Of a stretch of DNA of 64,000 nucleotides, positions 36,971-46,974 are shown in pieces; positions within the stretch are counted from its first letter, which is position 1, and the number at the start of each line of letters is the position of its first letter. This stretch comes from Fabrea salina (Eukaryota; Ciliophora; Heterotrichea; Heterotrichida; Fabreidae): positions 1 to 64,000 of the forward strand of contig JALIHJ010000048.1 of the NCBI GenBank assembly GCA_022984795.1. Direction: 5' to 3'. The notes beneath the pieces are model-generated. The model saw nothing but the letters and a program-made list of their open reading frames with translations. It was not told the DNA's origin and ran no database searches. Position numbers and translations under genes: made by a program.

Positions 36971-39900
36971 ATGAATTCAATGTACTGTGTATATTTTGAC
37001 GACCGGGAAAAGAACAAGGATTTCAACTACCCATCTAACTATATTGAAACCAGCAAGTACAACGTGGCTACTTTTGTGCCTCGGTGTGTCTTTTACCAGT
37101 TTTCTCGACTAGCCAATATATTTTTCTTAGTCACAGCTATAGTCCAGTGCATTCCATCAGTTTCTCCCCTGCACCCCATCACAGCCATAGGTCCACTTTT
37201 ACTGGTCCTTTCAATCTCTATGGTCAAAGAAGCCATTGAAGACTGGGTAAATCCTATTTAGAAAAGGCACTCCAACGACAAGCGTGTAAACGGAGCAACA
37301 ACTCAAAAATGGCAAGAAGGAACCTGGACTAATACTGAGTGGCAGCACTTGGAAGCAGGTGATGTTTTAAAGGTCACAGACGGGGAGCAGTTTCCGTGCG
37401 ACTTGTTAGTCCTTACCACTTCAGAGCCCTTGGCTGACTGCAAAATCCAAACTGCGAACTTGGACGGCGAAAGGAACCTAAAAACTAGGCAGGCCTTAAC
37501 AGCTACGGTAGGAATGTTTGAAAGGGATAAACTCCTAACAAAGCCAGGAGAAGTTAAGTTAGAGGCAAATTGTCCCGACTATAAGCTGGCGTACTTTAAA
37601 GGAAACTTAAGTATTGCTGGTGAGAAGTACTGGGTAGACAGCAAACAACTGCTTCTTAGGGGCTCTAACTTAAGAAACACTGAGTACATAGTAGGGATGG
37701 TTGTTTATCCAGGCCCTTTCACTAAAATAATGATGAACCAAAAACACGCACCTTACAAAATCAGCCGCTACGAAAAAATCCTCAACCAAATAGTGGTGTT
37801 TGAATTAGTTTTGCAAACTGCAATTTGCATATACTTGAGTGTGTCAGCAGCAATGTTTGTTGAAGACAACAAAGAAGTTAGCTACTTAGCTCAGGGAGAA
37901 AACAGGAACAGTGTAGAAGTAGGTTTGATGGCTTACGCTACTTTTTTCATACTTTTAAACACCATGATTCCGATTTCCCTAATTATTTCTTTGGAAACAG
38001 TTAAGTTTTTGCAGGCCCTAACAATACAATACGACTTAGACATGTACTGCGAAGAAAAAGACCTTAGAATGTCTGTGCAAAGCATTAACATTCTTGAAGA
38101 ACTAGGCAAAATAGACTACATGTTTTGCGATAAAACTGGAACTCTTACTTCAAACGTTATGGAGTTCAAAGGCTGCAGTGTAGCTGGAAAGGTTTACGGG
38201 AACTTCGAAACACAAGAAATTGACTGTACCTCGCAAATAATATACAACCCTGAAGTTGAAAAAAGCATTGAGTTTGAGTCTAAACAAATAAGTTACTCCC
38301 AAACTCCTCTAGGACAACTTTCAGCAAACGTTAAGAAGCCAGATGAGTTTCCAGTTTTGTGGAACTTTGATGAAACCGAGATTTACAACGAACTAGCTAA
38401 GGGCTCAACTTCTGCTTTGAAACTAGAGTTGCCCACCAAAACTTTTGAGTTCCAAGCAGAGTACTTGAGGGAGTTCTTAATAGCTGTAGCTTTGTGTAAC
38501 GACGTAGTTGCAACTGAGTCTGGTGCAGGGTCTTTGCAGTACCTAGGATCTTCTCCTGACGAAGTTACTTTAGTCGACGCAGCTAAGCAACTAGGGTTTG
38601 TGTTTTTAGAAAGGAAACCTGAATCAATTACTTTAAGTTGCTTTGGAGTGGTTCACGAGTTCCCAATTCTAGCCATGAATGAGTTTTCATCTGACAGAAA
38701 AAGAATGTCTGTTGTGGTTAGGAATCCATATGACAATTCAGTTAGGGTTTACATGAAAGGTGCTGATAACGTTATGTTTCAAAGACTAGATAAAAGCTTT
38801 GAAGAAGTTCCTTTCATCAAAGAAACAAAGAACTCCACTGACTTTTTTTCAAGAAAAGGCCTTAGAACGCTTGTTGTAGCTTTTAAAGTGTTGGATGAAC
38901 AAGATGCCCAAGCTTGGGTTGCTAGGTACAACCAAGAAAAGTGCAACTTTGAAGAAAGTCAAACTGAAAACCTTAAGTCACTAGCTGAAGAACTAGAAAG
39001 CGGAATGATACTGCTAGGTGCAACTGCTGTAGAAGACAAACTCCAAGAGTCAGTTCCCGAAGCCATTGAACAGTTTTCAGAAGCTGGGCTTAAAATATGG
39101 ATGCTTACAGGAGACAAACTAGAAACAGCTGAAAACATTGCGCTTTCGTGCAACTTGGTAAAAGCCGACTGGATTACTGTCCAGATAGAAAGTACTGAAG
39201 AGTCTGAAGTAGTTCTAGGACTCAAAAGAGCAATAGCTTCAGCAGAAGAACTAAACAGGTACTGCCCTAGAAACATATCCTTGATCATAGATGGAGATGC
39301 TTTGAGTTTTGCTTTGAGCCACAGCGACCTGTTCTACAGTCTGTGCAAATTCTGCAACAGCATAGTAGTGAGCAGAGCAAGTCCTCGTCAAAAAGCAGAA
39401 GTAGTTAGCTTCATTAAGCAAAAAGAACCTAAGTGTGTAACTTTGGCAGTTGGAGACGGAGGCAATGACATACCTATGATCCAAGCTGCTAATGTAGGAG
39501 TGGGTATTTTCGGCAACGAAGGCAACCAAGCTGCTGACAGCAGTGACTTTGCTATAGGGAAGTTTAAGTTTTTAGTGCCTTTGCTTTTCCAGCACGGAAG
39601 GTGGACTTCCAACAGAACTGCTTTTTTCATCCAGTACTACTTTTTCAAGAACTTTTTGTTTACACTACCACAGGTGTACTTTGCCTTTATTTCTGGGTTT
39701 AGTGGCCAAACTCTCTATGATGACTGGTACTTGTTGCTGTTCAACTCAGCAATAACAGCTTGTGGAGTGGTGATGTATGCTTTGTTTGACCAGGACTTAA
39801 ACTACAAAACTGAGCCGCACGTTAAAAAGCATTTGCCTGCTCTTTACTTAGAAAACAGAACTAACGAACCTTTGACTATTAGGAGGTTCCTGAACTGGAT

Positions 39901-40375
39901 GTTTGGGGCCTTTTTGATTTCAATGGTGGTTTTTTTGGTTCCAGCTTACATGTACAACAGGTCTGTGTCAACTGAAAGTGGGATGGTTGAAGGTTTGTGG
40001 GGCATGAGCGTATGCATTTACACCTCTGTTATCTTTATTGTGAATTTTATTTTGATTATACAAATCCACAACTGGACTTGGATTCAGCATGTTACAATCT
40101 GGGGACTTAGTTTCGGTTTGTACTTGCTTTTTGTGGTGGTTTACAACTACGTGCCTGTAGCTTACATGTACGGGTTCACCTTTGAAATCATTTCTAACTC
40201 CCTGCATTGGGCTACAGTAACTCTGTGCGTGGCTTGTGTAACCATTCCTTACTACGCTTTAACTGTTTACAAAAAGGTTTTTTACCCAACTTTAGCAGAA
40301 AGACTACTGCTTCCAGAGACCTCTGCTGTTTCTCCCACCAAAGTTTACAACAAATTCTTAAGCAGTTACGAGTAA
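36971..40375 (+). CDS. P4-type ATPase, phospholipid flippase
   Basis: About 1129 aa after removing the 15-nt intron 37247-37261, which joins EAIEDW to KRHSNDKRVN (the family's 'DxKRxxxDxxxN' segment). Other marks: NLDGERNLKTRQA (the P4 actuator DGET-like site, here DGER), DKTGTLTSN with phosphorylated Asp382, MKGADNVMFQRL, MLTGDKLETAENIA and VGDGGNDIPMIQAA. About ten membrane helices are visible. P4-ATPases with a Cdc50 partner move phospholipids to the cytosolic leaflet. The usual actuator Glu of DGET(N) appears as Arg, which is odd and deserves checking. Its 3' end overlaps the PHD gene by 10 bp. Confidence 0.95.
37247..37261 (+). other. 15-nt intron (P4-ATPase)
   Basis: GTAAATCCTATTTAG, A at position 10, phase 0. 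Removal restores the conserved segment after membrane helix 2. Confidence 0.94.
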
Positions 40376-41910
40376 TTAACTTTTTTAGTTCTTTTGCAGT
40401 TCTGACACGTCCACTTCTTGGAAAACCTTTTCAAACCAGCGCACTCAACGTGTGCAGAAACAGTGCACTCATTGCACTCTAAAAGTCTTCCTTTTGCTCC
40501 GCAGTAAAAACACAGGTCGTCATGAACTAAGTTTATGGGTTGATGCAAAGGTCTTTGAGGAGCACTGATGAAGTTGACAGAGTCTAGAAGTTGGCTAGTT
40601 AGTGCTTCGTAAATGAAAAATACTAAAGCTAAATGCTCTTCGGACTTTAAGCATTCAACCAAGCTGCTGAAAACTACTTGGTAGCCTTCAAAGTAGCTCC
40701 ACAAACTCAAACTTACTTTTTGGGTTTTAAAAGGATCTTCAAAGTTGGGAGTTTTTTGAATGGCATTTTGTGCTGTGAAGTTGTTAGCTTTTTCCAAAAG
40801 GAGTTTTGCTACTCCACTTGGAGTTTTTTCGTCCTTAACTGTTTGTTTCCAGTTGTCTTCTTGTTGGAGATCTAGTTTTGAGTTAACTCTTTTTTGGTAA
40901 CTGCAAATTTGGCCTTTGATTGCTTTGAAGCTTAGCTCTACACTTATGAAATCAGACAGTAAGTTTGCGTAGCGCAGTGTTTGGGGCTGAGGTGACTTTT
41001 TTATGATTTGGGTAAATGCTTGTATAAGTTTTTTGTGCTCAGGCCTCTTTGGAGAGTACCTTTGAATATAATCTTGGACTTCTTTAAAGTTGTACCACCT
41101 AAAGCCTTTTTGCATGCCTGAGGGTGTTTGCTTTTTGGTTTTAGCAAGGACTTGGTCAGGCTGGAAGTCAAAATAGTAGTACTTGATTCCAAAGTCGTCT
41201 ACTCCTAAACGAAAAGACTGCGAACCATCCATTATTTTTTCAAGTTCTTCTTTCCTTGCTTTGAGCTTTTTAATTCTGCTGATGCAGTCAAAGTACTTGT
41301 TTGTGTTTCTTTCAGACTCTTGCATGTTTGAAAGCCAGTCTTTAAGCTTTTCTAGGGACCTCAGCTTTTCAGCGTACTCTGAACTGAGTTCTTTTTTGTT
41401 GATTGGAACGTTTTGGAACTCTTGGAAGCTTTTCAGCTTAAGAATCAGAGCTTTTATGATTTGAAGCTTCTGAGTTTTATTTGCTCTTAGGTAAAACGCA
41501 TCAAGGGTGTTAAACTTGAGCTTGCCAAATACAGAGCTGTCTACTTCTTGGCAGTGGTCTCTTAGTGTGTCGCTAAGAATTAACTCACCCAGTAAAGTTT
41601 TCCAGCAAAAAGGCAAGTAAGTGTTTATGTCAAGTATTTTGTTCAGCAAGTGCACTGAACATAAAAACTTCAATTCGTAGTTCCTAAGTATAAAGCTAGG
41701 GTCCTCAAAGACCCCCATGCACACTGGCTTGAGCAAAGCCATGTGGAGTTCTGATAAAAGGTTGTTGTTTGAGTCAAGACTGCCGTAGAGTTGCTCAGCA
41801 CTAAACCAAGTCAGGTTCAGTTTGCCCGAAAAGGTGTAAACAAACTTGCAGATGTAAACTAGGGGCGAAACTATCTCGTTTGGAATCTCATTAAGCTTAA
41901 CTGCTTCCAT
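40366..41910 (-). CDS. DDT/WHIM-like and PHD-finger chromatin protein
   Basis: 514 aa. The N-terminal ~15-80 resembles a DDT domain (LTWFSAEQLYGSL, LLSELHMALLKP). At ~225-245 the GVDDFGIKYYYFDF stretch recalls the WHIM2/WSD motif of ISWI-partner proteins (BAZ/ACF1 type). The C-terminal PHD finger (~463-505) reads CFYCGAKGRLLECNECTVSAH, with the C4-H-C3 order closed by WTCQNC. Such proteins guide chromatin remodellers. The PHD finger has no clear aromatic cage visible, so the histone mark it reads is unknown. Its stop overlaps the end of the P4-ATPase gene. Confidence 0.85.
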   Translation of the reverse strand: MEAVKLNEIPNEIVSPLVYICKFVYTFSGKLNLTWFSAEQLYGSLDSNNNLLSELHMALLKPVCMGVFEDPSFILRNYELKFLCSVHLLNKILDINTYLPFCWKTLLGELILSDTLRDHCQEVDSSVFGKLKFNTLDAFYLRANKTQKLQIIKALILKLKSFQEFQNVPINKKELSSEYAEKLRSLEKLKDWLSNMQESERNTNKYFDCISRIKKLKARKEELEKIMDGSQSFRLGVDDFGIKYYYFDFQPDQVLAKTKKQTPSGMQKGFRWYNFKEVQDYIQRYSPKRPEHKKLIQAFTQIIKKSPQPQTLRYANLLSDFISVELSFKAIKGQICSYQKRVNSKLDLQQEDNWKQTVKDEKTPSGVAKLLLEKANNFTAQNAIQKTPNFEDPFKTQKVSLSLWSYFEGYQVVFSSLVECLKSEEHLALVFFIYEALTSQLLDSVNFISAPQRPLHQPINLVHDDLCFYCGAKGRLLECNECTVSAHVECAGLKRFSKKWTCQNCKRTKKVNYS

Positions 41911-41933
41911 ATTAAACTTTATTTTACTTTAAA

Positions 41934-42236
41934 CTACTTTCTGCGTCTTCTATTTAACAATGGATTGGTTTCCAAAGCAAGCGAAACTAATTTATCTTCA
42001 GACTTAGGCTTAGAAAGACTAATCTCTGGACCTTCTTGGAAGATTCCAGAGGTTCTTGGTCTATTTTCTTGGAGTTGTCCAGAAATAGGCTGTTTCTCGT
42101 CACTAACAACTTGCCAAGGACTAGGCGTTTTGATTTCGGCAAGAATTTTAACTAACTGGGGATGTAAAAACTTCTTGGTGTAGGGGTTGCTACTTCCACA
42201 ATTTTGAGAATATTCAAAGTTGTCTTCTGATCTCAT
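41934..42236 (-). CDS. Small protein, unknown
   Basis: 100 aa, hydrophilic, mostly disordered, with a short amphipathic stretch near 25-35 (HPQLVKILAEIKTP) and a very basic end (NRRRRK). Not recognised. The start context TATAAAATG and the normal 23-bp spacing to the PHD gene support it as real. A 63-bp spacer separates it from Prp3. Confidence 0.6.
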   Translation of the reverse strand: MRSEDNFEYSQNCGSSNPYTKKFLHPQLVKILAEIKTPSPWQVVSDEKQPISGQLQENRPRTSGIFQEGPEISLSKPKSEDKLVSLALETNPLLNRRRRK

Positions 42237-42299
42237 TTTATAAATAAAGATGATATTTAATATTTAAGCCGAATTTCCAGTTATTTCAGTAAACATATA

Positions 42300-43496
42300 T
42301 TAGTTACCAGACTTCAGTAGATTGAGGAAGCTTTCCACAGAGTGTTCAGAAAGGATTTTTCTAGCGTGGTGTTCAGTTTCACAGTCAATTAACTTGAAGT
42401 TCTTGAAGGAAGAGTCTTTGATCTCAGTTTCCCAAAGTAGAGAACAGGGTCCTTTTTCAAGAGTCCAGTCTATTCTGTGGAGGCAAAGTCTTTTGTAAAA
42501 CTTAATAGCTCTTTTTCCGCCTTCTACCACCACCAAACTAGGCCCCTCTGGTAGAACCAGTCCTACTCCTACCAAAGCCAGTTGCTCTGCGTTTTTTTGG
42601 AGTTTAAACTTAGTTTTTCCGTTGCTAATTGACTCCATTTTGAACACAGCTGTTCTGGTTTCACGAGCACTGTCTCTTCTGAGTTTCCTCAAACTTCTTT
42701 CTTGCCTTTGTGCTTTTGTGAGCTTTTTTTCTTCGTTTCTTTGGAAGTGTTGTTGGATTCTTTGGTTGTACTTTTCCATAATGTCTTGTTCTGTTTTAGA
42801 GGGGTCAAGTGCGATCTCTTTAGCCATTACTTTCATCACAGTGCTGAGTTTTACTTTTTCAGGAGGGGGTTCTACCAAGCCGAGTTTTATTTTCTCCCTT
42901 AACTCGTTCAGTGACTTTTGTCTTTTGAGTCTTCTGAGTTTTTTCCTTTCTTTAGGAGTCAAGTGCATCATCTGTGAGTGAGAGGCTTTTGAAAGGGTCT
43001 GGCCTTCGCCAAGACTTGGTTCTTGGACTTCTGCAGTTATTTCTTCTTTGTTGTAGTGGACTTCTGGAAGCAGGTCTTCTAGTAAGCACTTTGCTTTGAA
43101 GCAAGCTTCTGTATAAGGAAGGTTCTGCACCTGAGAAGTTATTTGTTCTCGGTTGTCTTCTGTGAGAAAGCAAGACTGGGTTACTAAGGGTTTGTCCCAC
43201 CACTCTACATCAGGATTAGTGTCTGCGCGGAGCTTCACAGAGTCATTGAACAAAAAAGACTTTGTGAGTTTTCTTTTCTTTTTAGGAAGGTTTTCGTCGA
43301 AAAAGGTTCCTCTTGACTTGACTTCTGACTGGCTCTGTTGCAGGTATCGGTTAGCTTTAAAGTTCTTTTTGGAGTATTTTTGCACATTTACGTCAAAAGT
43401 GTATTTTTGAGAAGAGTCCAGTTTTATTTCTCTGCCCTTCTCGTCAAGTAACCTTCCTTTTTCGTCCATCACGATCTTAGCTGGTTTCCCTTCCAT
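42300..43496 (-). CDS. PRPF3: U4/U6 snRNP protein Prp3
   Basis: 398 aa. Marks of the PRP3 domain: YFDENLP-like FFDENLPKKKRK (~75), DVEWWDKPLV (~95), HLTPKERKKLRRLKR (~178), and LVEPPPEKVKLSTVMKVM (~212). The C-terminal DUF1115 half (~320-398) has GKRAIKFYKRLCLHRIDW. Prp3 binds the U6 snRNA 3' end and U4/U6 stem II in the tri-snRNP. The protein is short beside human PRPF3 (683 aa), lacking the N-terminal PWI region, as in yeast-like lineages. That it is kept in a genome with 15-nt introns fits an active major spliceosome. Confidence 0.95.
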   Translation of the reverse strand: MEGKPAKIVMDEKGRLLDEKGREIKLDSSQKYTFDVNVQKYSKKNFKANRYLQQSQSEVKSRGTFFDENLPKKKRKLTKSFLFNDSVKLRADTNPDVEWWDKPLVTQSCFLTEDNREQITSQVQNLPYTEACFKAKCLLEDLLPEVHYNKEEITAEVQEPSLGEGQTLSKASHSQMMHLTPKERKKLRRLKRQKSLNELREKIKLGLVEPPPEKVKLSTVMKVMAKEIALDPSKTEQDIMEKYNQRIQQHFQRNEEKKLTKAQRQERSLRKLRRDSARETRTAVFKMESISNGKTKFKLQKNAEQLALVGVGLVLPEGPSLVVVEGGKRAIKFYKRLCLHRIDWTLEKGPCSLLWETEIKDSSFKNFKLIDCETEHHARKILSEHSVESFLNLLKSGN

Positions 43497-43510
43497 AGTG
43501 TTAATTTAAA

Positions 43511-46126
43511 TTAGTAAAAAGCTTTAATGTATTTTTCATTTGGCTTCTTCCTACAAAACGGACAAAACTTCAAGTTACTCGCATTGAGCACCTTACAGCA
43601 GTTAGAGCATATTGGCTTGCGGCTAGAAATCGTCACTGCGCTTCTGGTTGGTCTCTTTGACGCAGATGCAGGGCGTTGTAGTGGCTTGGGGTTTTCGCAT
43701 TCATAGCATCTTTTAGCTAAGGGAAAGTTTGTGGTTTTGCAGTTGCTGCACTTCCAAAACTTACTTACGCACTTTTCACAGCATAACTTGTCATAGAGTG
43801 TTTTTTTGCAGGTTCTACACTTATAAGAACTAACTTGAGTTTTGCAGAAGTAACAAAAAGACTTTTCTAAACCTTCTTTGCACACACAACACTGGTCAGA
43901 GCACTTACTGCAATAGGTTTCATTGAAGTTAACAGTATTCTTCTGGCACTTTTGGCACCTTTTTGCGTATCTGTACTCTTTACAGTTTCTACAAAAGTCC
44001 TCTGAAAGGTTGTAGTGCTTACAAAACTTGCACCTCCAAGAGTTTTCTCTGATTATTCTTTGCCTGTCCAAACAGTCTTCGCAAACTTTAAGAGACCCAG
44101 TTACTTCCTTGTCACAGTCTTCACACCTTTTAACTTTAACAGGAGTAGGTACTGTCCCCTTTACTCTTTTGCACTGTTTGCAACGAAAAGTGGTTTCTTC
44201 GTTTTTAAATGTGCAAACTTTGCAACTCCAGCCCTTTTCGTCAAACTTTAGTTCAGAACAGTCTGCACACACAAGGTTTTCTTGGTTGTTTAGTTTGCCA
44301 CAACTGCACTTCCAGTCCTTGTTTAGGGGAGACTCAAGTTTGCGTGTTATTTCTTTTCTGAGTTTTTCGCTAGTTTCGTAGTAAAGCTTTCCGTCTAAGT
44401 TCCTAGGGTAACTGGGCTTAGGAGGAGAGGTTGGATTTGGACGCTCCTTAGGCTTTGAAGGACTTCTTCCGTTAATTACTATCATTTCTTCTTTAGCTGG
44501 AGTTTCGAGTTCTTGACTACGTTTGGTGTTGTAGCATCCTCTGCATATGGTGTAGTGCTGCTCATTTTTGTAAGTGCAGTGCTTGCACACCCAACCATCT
44601 TCGCCTGGTTTAAGTTTGTTGCAAGAAGAACACACAGAGTACTTTTGGGAGTTGGGCACTCCGCAGTCGCACATCCAGACTCCGTATGAGTGCATGGACA
44701 TTTCTTCTTCTATGTTTATAACACTCTTTGCAGTTTCTTGGTTTTTGGGTTCCTCTTCAGTTTCTTCAAAATCAAAAGTAGGAACTTTGGGACTTTCAGG
44801 CAACTTCTTTTGGAAGCCTAAAGAAGACTTTGACCTAGTTTTGCTAGTTCTGTCGTCTGCTTTCCTCCCTCTGTTCCAGTTTTCATTGCTAACAGTCATA
44901 GCAACTTTTTCCTCCACTTCCTTTTTTTGCTTTTCTAACTCGTACCCAGCAACGTACCTTTCTAGGTCCAGCCACTCCGCTAGAGTCATGTCTACACTGA
45001 CTGTTTGGGTTTCTTGATAGAAAAATAACCCAACAGGGTAGAACCTCTTAGTAATAATGTCCTTGATCATTTGGGACCACTTTCCACTACTTACCATTCT
45101 GCAGAAGTCATCGTCTAGCTTGTACCAGTCGTTAGTTTCAGTGCTTCTCAAACAGTAAACGTAGTGCCCAAAGCCATAAAGGATCATACCTCTGAGGTTG
45201 TGAACTGTAGAAGGGGCTCCTAGGTAGACTTTGTCTAAGCTCAAAGTAAAGGGCAAACTTGCAATTACCTGGAGTATTTCTAGTTCTTTTGGAGTGGGGT
45301 TTTTCCAAATCATGTTTACAATAAAAACCTTAGGAACTGAGCCTAAGTAAAGCTTTTTGCGGCTTTTAGAAACCTCACACTCAGAGTCAGAGCATGCAAC
45401 CAGTTGAGTATCTTCCCACTGCTTCATCATGTGCTCTGCCAACTTGCCTTCGTTAGGCAGCACACTAGAGTTTTCTATATAGTCAAACAACTCCTGCTTG
45501 TTTCTGGCGTCAAGTAGTTTTTTGTATTCATAAGAAGAAGAAGCCTCTATGATAGAATTTACGTAGAAAGGGTGTGCAAAACAGGAGTAGTCCCACTCTA
45601 TTTTTTTGGACTCTCCACACTCGCAGGATATAAACTCTGTCACGCTTAGTTCAGCCACTTGGTGGGAAGGACACTTTTCCTTGCACTTTTGGTTTTCAGA
45701 AGCAGAAGTATTATGTACAGCGTTGAACAGTGCCAACAAAGCTTCCATAGCGTCAGCAGAACAAAAAAGCTGGAACTCCCCCAAGTGAGAATAGTCCTCA
45801 GCTAGTTTTTCTCGAAGAGCTGAAATCGAGACAGCTCCTCCGGTCTGGTTTTTTTTCTTGAAAAGGTATTCTTTGAGTACTTCTTGCAAACAGCACACAA
45901 GGCAGTTGGGGACCTTGCAGTCTTTACTTAGAAGCGAGTTTAAAAACCCGGGCATGTGGCATAAGGCTTGGAGTGCACTGTTCAAAAAGCAGTTCTGCTC
46001 GCCTATGTAGTTCTTGAATCCCACTGCTACTTGGGTTGAGTATTTTTGGGGGAAGTTACCCGGACAATAGTTTTTATGTATTTCTGGGAACTTAACTTCT
46101 CTGCGGCAAAGTGCACAAGTTATCAT
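43511..46126 (-). CDS. Ubiquitin-specific protease with RanBP2-type zinc fingers
   Basis: 871 aa. The N-terminus has a small Cys/His finger (CALCRREVKFPEIHKNYC). The USP catalytic domain (~35-360) has NYIGEQNCFLNSALQAL with the Cys, GFGHYVYCLR with the His, and WYKLDDDF with the Asp; the Cys box resembles USP53/54. Zn-binding CPSH and CECG lie in the fingers subdomain. From ~480 on there are at least six W-x-C-x(2-4)-C-x3-N-x6-C-x2-C RanBP2/NZF-type fingers plus CxxC ribbons. NZF fingers bind ubiquitin or RNA, so a chain-selective deubiquitinase is likely. It starts 53 bp from the next gene's stop. Confidence 0.92.
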   Translation of the reverse strand: MITCALCRREVKFPEIHKNYCPGNFPQKYSTQVAVGFKNYIGEQNCFLNSALQALCHMPGFLNSLLSKDCKVPNCLVCCLQEVLKEYLFKKKNQTGGAVSISALREKLAEDYSHLGEFQLFCSADAMEALLALFNAVHNTSASENQKCKEKCPSHQVAELSVTEFISCECGESKKIEWDYSCFAHPFYVNSIIEASSSYEYKKLLDARNKQELFDYIENSSVLPNEGKLAEHMMKQWEDTQLVACSDSECEVSKSRKKLYLGSVPKVFIVNMIWKNPTPKELEILQVIASLPFTLSLDKVYLGAPSTVHNLRGMILYGFGHYVYCLRSTETNDWYKLDDDFCRMVSSGKWSQMIKDIITKRFYPVGLFFYQETQTVSVDMTLAEWLDLERYVAGYELEKQKKEVEEKVAMTVSNENWNRGRKADDRTSKTRSKSSLGFQKKLPESPKVPTFDFEETEEEPKNQETAKSVINIEEEMSMHSYGVWMCDCGVPNSQKYSVCSSCNKLKPGEDGWVCKHCTYKNEQHYTICRGCYNTKRSQELETPAKEEMIVINGRSPSKPKERPNPTSPPKPSYPRNLDGKLYYETSEKLRKEITRKLESPLNKDWKCSCGKLNNQENLVCADCSELKFDEKGWSCKVCTFKNEETTFRCKQCKRVKGTVPTPVKVKRCEDCDKEVTGSLKVCEDCLDRQRIIRENSWRCKFCKHYNLSEDFCRNCKEYRYAKRCQKCQKNTVNFNETYCSKCSDQCCVCKEGLEKSFCYFCKTQVSSYKCRTCKKTLYDKLCCEKCVSKFWKCSNCKTTNFPLAKRCYECENPKPLQRPASASKRPTRSAVTISSRKPICSNCCKVLNASNLKFCPFCRKKPNEKYIKAFY

Positions 46127-46179
46127 ACTTTTTATTATAAGAATTACTTATTTCCAAATCACTTCTACAAAAGACTTGG

Positions 46180-46779
46180 TTACCTAAAGCACTTGTCCAG
46201 AGTCCTGACTAGGGAAATCAAGCTTTGATCCTCTCTAAGTAAGGGTTACTTTTTGTTCAAGGGAGAAACTGGAGTGCTTTGGACACATTTAGAACTATTG
46301 AAAGAAATGGGAGAAAGCCTTAAACTTTCTAAGTCCTGAACTTTGGACTTCTTAGCTGGTAATAGCTTGGACTTTTTAGTTTTGATTTTGAGACAAGCTT
46401 TTTTCTCGAAAAACTTAGCTATTTCTGAGGGGTTGTTGCTTGCCTCCTGGAACTTCACTTGGGGTTCGCACAAACCTTTTAGTTTGTCGTAGGTAAACAA
46501 AAACTTGTTTGAGCTCCAGTTTGTTTGAGGAGTTCTAGAACTAGTTCTGGAGTTAGGGTTTTTAAAGCTTTCTGGTGAGAAGTGTTTATTTTTCAGCTGG
46601 GGTTTCTTTTTTGGGTTCAAGTTGGCATCAGAACCTACTCTTCTGTGCAAAGGAATTACTCTTTTAGTTTTAAGTTGTTTTTCCCTGGTCCTTTGTGTTT
46701 CTATTTCAGGTATTTTATAGGGAAACTGTTTTAGGTTGAGTCTACTTACTTTCGGGGACTTCTTTTTATTGGAAAACAT
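46180..46779 (-). CDS. Basic protein, unknown, with C-terminal intron
   Basis: 194 aa once a 15-nt intron (46235-46249) is removed. Unspliced, the frame would stop at 46246 after NKK. The spliced end reads NKKEDQSLISLVRTLDKCFR with TAA at 46180. The body is rich in Lys, Ser, Pro and Asn (KKPQLKNKHFSPESF) and mostly disordered, with possible Ser-Pro phosphorylation sites near the C-terminus. Not recognised. The 193 bp beyond its start hold only a doubtful ORF. Confidence 0.75.
46235..46249 (-). other. 15-nt intron near a gene end
   Basis: Minus strand GTAACCCTTACTTAG, A at position 10, phase 2. The apparent stop TAA of the unspliced frame is its own second to fourth bases. Confidence 0.85.
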
Positions 46780-46824
46780 TTAATTACGTTATATGGCTTC
46801 ACTTAAAAGGGTCGTAATTTATAA

Positions 46825-46974
46825 CTAGTCAAAAATTTGTTTAGGGGAAATGGATGCGTCATAAATGTCCACGAACCAAAATCCACAACAAAGTTCTATA
46901 ATTCTTTCGTTCGCACACTCACTAGACCATATTCGCTCTGACTTAAACTTCTTGTCTAACCTTTTGGGATCCAT
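46825..46974 (-). CDS. Doubtful 49-codon ORF
   Basis: 49 aa, from MDPKRLDKKFKSERIW to SPKQIFD, TAG at 46825. The composition looks protein-like (CCGFWFVDIYDA), but no family is seen. Its ATG (46974-46972) overlaps the plus-strand ATG at 46973 through the palindrome CATG. Both being true starts would leave no 5' leader at all. It may be chance within a 193-bp spacer. Confidence 0.25.
   Translation of the reverse strand: MDPKRLDKKFKSERIWSSECANERIIELCCGFWFVDIYDASISPKQIFD

Noticed and set aside
40372-40388. Possible intron GTAATTAACTTTTTTAG at the end of the P4-ATPase
   Set aside because: It is 17 nt, not 15, and lacks A at position 10, unlike every accepted intron.
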